Shown piece by piece: positions 60,148 through 64,000 of a stretch of 64,000 nucleotides of DNA (position 1 is its first letter; every line of letters starts with the position of its first letter). Source of the DNA: CAZMVU01 sp964569295 (GTDB taxonomy: Bacteria > Hydrogenedentota > Hydrogenedentia > Hydrogenedentales > JAGMZX01); assembly GCA_964569295.1 (NCBI GenBank), contig CAZMVU010000004.1, positions 1 to 64,000 of the forward strand. Reading direction: 5' to 3'. A program made the position numbers and the translations under genes. The notes under the pieces were generated by a model. It was not told the DNA's origin, did no database searches, and worked only from the letters and a program-made list of their open reading frames with translations.

Positions 60148-61890
60148 TTAATCGTCGTACTTATCCGTGTGGGCGATTATCTCGTCCGCACTGGTGACAC
60201 CCTTCACGCACTTGATGATGCCTTCTTCACGCAGGGTGCGCATCCCCTGCTTCTTGCGGGCGTAGCGGCGCATCTCGTGGGACATGACCCGGTCGAGGAT
60301 CATGTCGGCCACGCGCTCATCCATCAACATCATTTCGAACAGGCCTGTGCGCCCCATGTACCCCATGTAATCGCAGGCCGGGCATCCCTTGGGCTTGTAC
60401 AGGCGCAGGTTGGGGTCAGCGCGATACGACTTGGGCAGCCCGAGTTCGTCCATCTGTTCTTCGGTCGGGGTGTACTTTTCCTTGCAGTGGCGGCATAACA
60501 CGCGCACCAGGCGCTGGGCGAGCACACCCTCGAGGGAAGCGACGATAAGGAAGGGCTCGACATCCATATCGAGCAGGCGCGTTATGGTCTCGGGCGCGTT
60601 GTTGGTGTGCAGGGTCGAGAGCACCAGGTGGCCCGTGAGCGACGCCTCGACGGCAATCTGCGCGGTGTCGAGGTCGCGGATTTCACCGACCATGACGATG
60701 TCGGGGTCCTGCCGCAGAATCGAGCGGAGGCCAGCGGCAAAGGTAAGGCCCACCTCCTCATTCACCTGCACTTGAATGACCCGGTCAATCTGCAATTCGA
60801 CCGGGTCTTCGGTGGTGATTATTTTTACGTCGGGCGCGTTGAGTTCGTTCAAACAGGCGTACAGGGTGGTGGTCTTACCCGAACCCGTCGGGCCCGTCAC
60901 CAGGAAAATGCCGTTGGGCTTGGCGATCACGTTCTCGACATGGTGTTTGATCTGGTCGCTGAGGCCGATGCGGTCGATGTCGATCTTGACCGCTGTCTTG
61001 TCGAGGATACGCATCACCACCGATTCGCCGAACAGGGTGGGGAGCGTGGATACGCGCACGTCGATCTCGGTGTCGCCCACCTTCAGGTCGATACGCGCGT
61101 CCTGCGGAAGGCGGCGCTCGCCAATGTCCATCGAGCAAATGACCTTGACCCGGCTTACCAGCGCGATGCACAGCGCCTTGGGCGGGCTCACAATCTCCTG
61201 GAGAACGCCGTCGATGCGGATCCGGATGCGGAAATCGTCTTCGTACACCTCGAAGTGAATATCGGAGGCGCGTTTCTGCACGGCCTCGAGGAAGACGAGG
61301 TTGACAATCTTGATTACTTCGGGCTGTTGCGCGAGTTCAACCAGGTTGTCGGTATCTTTGACGACCTCCTGGGTGCCCAGCTCTTCGAGGGTGAGTTGCG
61401 CGGTGCCCACGCGGTCCTGGAGATCCGAGAGCATTTCCTCGATAGACTCGCTCTCGAACGAGTAGTTGGTCTTCCAGGCCTCGGCCACATCGTGCTGGTT
61501 CGAGACGGCGCCGCGTACTTCCATGCCGGTAATCTGGCGCAGGTCATCGAGTATACGCAGGTTGAGCGGGTCCGCCATGGCCACCAGCAGGGCGCCGTCC
61601 ACCTCGCGAATGGGGATAATGCTGTAGAACTTGGCAACATCCGGCGGGATTTTCCGGATGATGTCCTGATTGATCTTGAGCTTGGTGATGTCGATGCGCT
61701 CCATGCCGCGTTGCAGGGCGAGCGCTTCGATGATGTCCTGCTCTTCGCAGTAGCCCATGCCGACCAGGATACGGCCGAGCATGTCCCCCGTGAGGCGCTG
61801 GCGTTGCAGCGCTTCATCGAGTTGCAGGGGCGTGATAACACCCTGCTCGACTACGATATCCCCAAGCTGTTTTTGCGTGGTAACCGCCAT
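60148..61890 (-). CDS. gspE: Assembly ATPase GspE/PilB (first copy)
   Basis: 580 aa. N-terminal MshEN-type domain (QKQLGDIVVEQGVITPLQLDEALQRQ), then the N2 region, and a catalytic domain with Walker A GPTGSGKTTTLY, Asp box TTEDPVELQIDRVIQVQVNE, Walker B DPDIVMVGEIRD and His box LSTLHTNNAPET. The zinc pair CRHC and CPAC is present. It powers pilin assembly. It starts 5 bp after the PilT gene. The upstream paralogue continues off the window. Confidence 0.95.
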   Translation of the reverse strand: MAVTTQKQLGDIVVEQGVITPLQLDEALQRQRLTGDMLGRILVGMGYCEEQDIIEALALQRGMERIDITKLKINQDIIRKIPPDVAKFYSIIPIREVDGALLVAMADPLNLRILDDLRQITGMEVRGAVSNQHDVAEAWKTNYSFESESIEEMLSDLQDRVGTAQLTLEELGTQEVVKDTDNLVELAQQPEVIKIVNLVFLEAVQKRASDIHFEVYEDDFRIRIRIDGVLQEIVSPPKALCIALVSRVKVICSMDIGERRLPQDARIDLKVGDTEIDVRVSTLPTLFGESVVMRILDKTAVKIDIDRIGLSDQIKHHVENVIAKPNGIFLVTGPTGSGKTTTLYACLNELNAPDVKIITTEDPVELQIDRVIQVQVNEEVGLTFAAGLRSILRQDPDIVMVGEIRDLDTAQIAVEASLTGHLVLSTLHTNNAPETITRLLDMDVEPFLIVASLEGVLAQRLVRVLCRHCKEKYTPTEEQMDELGLPKSYRADPNLRLYKPKGCPACDYMGYMGRTGLFEMMLMDERVADMILDRVMSHEMRRYARKKQGMRTLREEGIIKCVKGVTSADEIIAHTDKYDD

Positions 61891-61895
61891 GCGAT

Positions 61896-63008
61896 CTAGC
61901 TAGCTCCTGATTGCGAAGCCGGGGCCGCTTCGCCGTCGATGGGGCCCAGGGCGCGCGCATTGGCATCGAACTCTTCGGGCATCTGCGCCTTGGCCAGCAC
62001 ATCTTCATACTTGCAGATGCCTTTGCGGTACAACGCGAGCAGGTGCTCGTCGAGCAGGTTCATGCCGTACTTGTGCCCGGTCTGAATGGAGGATGTAATG
62101 CGGTAGGACTTGTTCTCGCGGATAAGGTTCTGAATGGCCGGCGTGGTAATCATGATCTCGAAGGCGGCCACACGGCCGAACCCGCTCTTGCGCGGGATAA
62201 GAGCCTGGGATATGACAGACTTCAGGTTGCCCGCGAGCTGGGTGCGAATCTGCTCCTGCTGGTTCGTGGGGAATGCGTCGACAACACGGTCGATGGTGCG
62301 CACGGAACCGGTGGTGTGCAGCGTGGCGAATACGAGGTGGCCCGTTTCCGCCGCGGTGATGGCCGCCTCGATGGTCTCGAGGTCGCGCATTTCCCCGACG
62401 AGAATCACGTCGGGGTCCTGGCGCAGGGCGCGGCGCAGGGCCTCGGCAAAGGTGGGCACATCCACGCCCACCTCGCGTTGGGTCACAATCGAGGTCTTGT
62501 GGTCGTGGTAATACTCGATGGGATCCTCGATGGTGATGATGTGCAGATCCTGGTTGATGTTGATGAAATCGATCATGGTCGCCAGCGAGGTAGACTTGCC
62601 CGAGCCGGTGGGCCCGGTAACCAGGATAAGTCCGCGCGGCTGGTTGATCACCTTCTTGATGATATCGGGCAGCCCGATCTCCTCGAAGGTGAGAATCTTG
62701 CGGGGAATCAAGCGCAGCACGAGCCCGACATAGCCGCGCTGCTTGAAGATGGACACGCGGAACCGGGCCACGTCCTCGAACGCGAACCCGAAGTCGGCGC
62801 CGCCCACTTCCTGGAGTTCCTGCTGGTTGTCCACGGAGGCGATGGACTTCATGAGCCGCTCGGTGTCTTCGGCGCTCAACGGACTGTCGCCAAAGAATTG
62901 CAGGCGCCCATGCACGCGCCCAACCGGCGGGTCGTCTACCGCGAGGTGCAAGTCGGAACCTTCGCGGTCGATCAGCATCCGCAGCAGACTGACCATCTCA
63001 TAAGCCAT
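61896..63008 (-). CDS. pilT: PilT-type twitching/retraction ATPase
   Basis: 370 aa. N-terminal SDLHLAVDDPPVGRVHGRLQ, Walker A GPTGSGKSTSLATM, Asp box TIEDPIEYYHDHKTSIVTQREVG, Walker B DPDVILVGEMRD, and the retraction-ATPase sequence HLVFATLHTTGSVRTIDRVV. AIRNLIRE-like AIQNLIRENKSYRI follows, typical of PilT. Its presence suggests a true dynamic type IV pilus rather than a plain T2SS. It sits between two GspE/PilB-type genes. Confidence 0.95.
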   Translation of the reverse strand: MAYEMVSLLRMLIDREGSDLHLAVDDPPVGRVHGRLQFFGDSPLSAEDTERLMKSIASVDNQQELQEVGGADFGFAFEDVARFRVSIFKQRGYVGLVLRLIPRKILTFEEIGLPDIIKKVINQPRGLILVTGPTGSGKSTSLATMIDFININQDLHIITIEDPIEYYHDHKTSIVTQREVGVDVPTFAEALRRALRQDPDVILVGEMRDLETIEAAITAAETGHLVFATLHTTGSVRTIDRVVDAFPTNQQEQIRTQLAGNLKSVISQALIPRKSGFGRVAAFEIMITTPAIQNLIRENKSYRITSSIQTGHKYGMNLLDEHLLALYRKGICKYEDVLAKAQMPEEFDANARALGPIDGEAAPASQSGAS

Positions 63009-63041
63009 GAAACGTCTCCTTCTGTTGGCGTTCGCGCTACC

Positions 63042-64000
63042 TTACGCGCCGACAGCGCTCGCGATCTGCTCGCGGCTGATGGGTTCGTCGGTACGGGTGC
63101 GCCGGTTGACCTCTTCTATCGTGGTAATGCCGCTGAGCGCCTTGCGCCACGCATCGTCGCGCATGGTTTTCATGCCCAACTGACGTGCACGCCGGCGGAT
63201 GGCCGCCGCCGACTCGCCCTGCATGACCATAGTGCGCAGTTCGTCGGTAGCGACTAACAATTCATACGCGCCCAGGCGGCCCTGGAAACCCGTGTTGTTG
63301 CAGTGATCGCAGCCGACGCCGTGATACAACTCGACCTCGTTCATATCGACCGGGAACCCGAGGCGCTGCACCTCGCGCGGATCCACCTCCTGCAACACTT
63401 CCTTGCAACTCGTGCAGATAGTGCGCACGAGGCGCTGTGCAAGAATGGCGCGTACGCCCGAGGCCACGAGGAACGGCTTGATGCCGATGTCTATCAGGCG
63501 CGTAAACGAACTCGAGGTGTCGTTCGTGTGCAGGGTTGAGAAGACGAGGTGGCCGGTGAGCGCCGCTTTGATGGCGATCTCGGCGGTTTCCTTGTCGCGA
63601 ATCTCCCCCACCATGACGATGTCGGGGTCCTGCCGGAAGATCGAGCGCAGAGCCCGGGCAAAGGTCCAGCCAATGTCATGGTGGATTTGCACCTGGTTAA
63701 TGCCGCCTATCTGATATTCGACCGGATCTTCCACCGTGACAAGCTTCGCTTCGGGCGTGTTGAGCGTGTTGAGCGAGGCATAGAGCGTCGTGGTCTTACC
63801 CGAGCCCGTGGGCCCCGTCACCAGCACCACGCCGGTGGCGTGCTTGAGGATAGTCTCCCATTGGCGTTGATCCTCGGGGGTGAAACCGAGCTGGCCCAGG
63901 CCAAGCATGAGTCCGCTCTTATCCAGGATACGCATGACCATGCTCTCGCCGTAATATGACGGGAGCGCGGATACACGCAGGTCGATCATCTTGCCGCCCA
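63042..64000 (-). CDS. Assembly ATPase GspE/PilB (second copy), cut by window end
   Basis: C-terminal 319 codons only; the gene continues past 64000. Seen: GKMIDLRVSALPSYYGES, Walker A GPTGSGKTTTLY, VEDPVEYQIGGINQVQIHHD, Walker B DPDIVMVGEIRD, FSTLHTNDTSSS, the zinc Cys pairs CTSC and CDHC, and the tail GMKTMRDDAWRKALSGITTIEEVNRRT. It is similar but not identical to the downstream copy. It would be the assembly ATPase paired with PilT; the other may serve another pilus or be redundant. Confidence 0.95.
   Translation of the reverse strand, partial: GGKMIDLRVSALPSYYGESMVMRILDKSGLMLGLGQLGFTPEDQRQWETILKHATGVVLVTGPTGSGKTTTLYASLNTLNTPEAKLVTVEDPVEYQIGGINQVQIHHDIGWTFARALRSIFRQDPDIVMVGEIRDKETAEIAIKAALTGHLVFSTLHTNDTSSSFTRLIDIGIKPFLVASGVRAILAQRLVRTICTSCKEVLQEVDPREVQRLGFPVDMNEVELYHGVGCDHCNNTGFQGRLGAYELLVATDELRTMVMQGESAAAIRRRARQLGMKTMRDDAWRKALSGITTIEEVNRRTRTDEPISREQIASAVGA

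Overview
The window is a GC-rich chromosomal segment from a diderm (Gram-negative-type) bacterium: it has a Kdo transferase for lipid A, two secretins and lipoproteins. The combination of a TPR-bearing secretin, PilM-N-O-P-type platform genes, T2SS-type pseudopilins, very large secreted proteins, a GAF/HD-GYP protein and MNT/HEPN cassettes suggests an uncultured lineage near the PVC group or Hydrogenedentota. No rRNA or phylogenetic marker is present, so the phylum is an inference. Two 100-N runs show that this is a draft assembly.

Layout. 0-5.5 kb: sugar-porter MFS transporter, SDR dehydrogenase and a large secreted glycosidase-like protein. 5.7-9.8 kb: an accessory island with a MITE-like repeat, a minimal nucleotidyltransferase/HEPN pair (HEPN frameshifted), an ISL3-like transposase remnant, a HEPN remnant, and three tandem MNT/UPF0332-HEPN pairs, the last with a decayed HEPN. 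9.8-17.6 kb: leuD, a 110-aa unknown, signal peptidase I, a lipoate-ligase-like protein, a sigma-54 activator, a lipoprotein, and an FHA-GAF-HD-GYP protein. 18.2-25.3 kb (+): a strong promoter and long leader precede an ExeA-type ATPase, a TPR membrane protein with a Pro-Glu tract, a polysaccharide-export/secretin hybrid and a Wzc-like tyrosine autokinase. This looks like a polysaccharide export line whose outer-membrane component is a secretin. 25.4-30.3 kb: cysC, another MITE-like copy, a 75-aa unknown, and a sugar ABC importer without its ATPase.

30.2-64 kb (all -): waaA and a long type IV pilus/type II secretion locus. Read in the direction of transcription it runs: assembly ATPase (cut by the window end), PilT, second assembly ATPase, GspF, GspG, GspH, GspI, a small membrane protein, GspJ, a giant 2993-aa GspK/PilX-like protein, and a 1625-aa secreted beta-helix protein with three repeated domains. 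A PEGA/formylglycine-enzyme-fold lipoprotein follows, then PilM-PilN fusion, PilO-like, PilP-like, TPR-secretin with long Gly-rich tracts, and waaA. T4P-style platform genes thus accompany T2SS-style minor pseudopilins. No prepilin peptidase is in the window.

A dispersed element with inverted ends (core aattctttagcc) occurs four times, one copy flanked by a gene remnant. No tRNA, rRNA or CRISPR array was seen.
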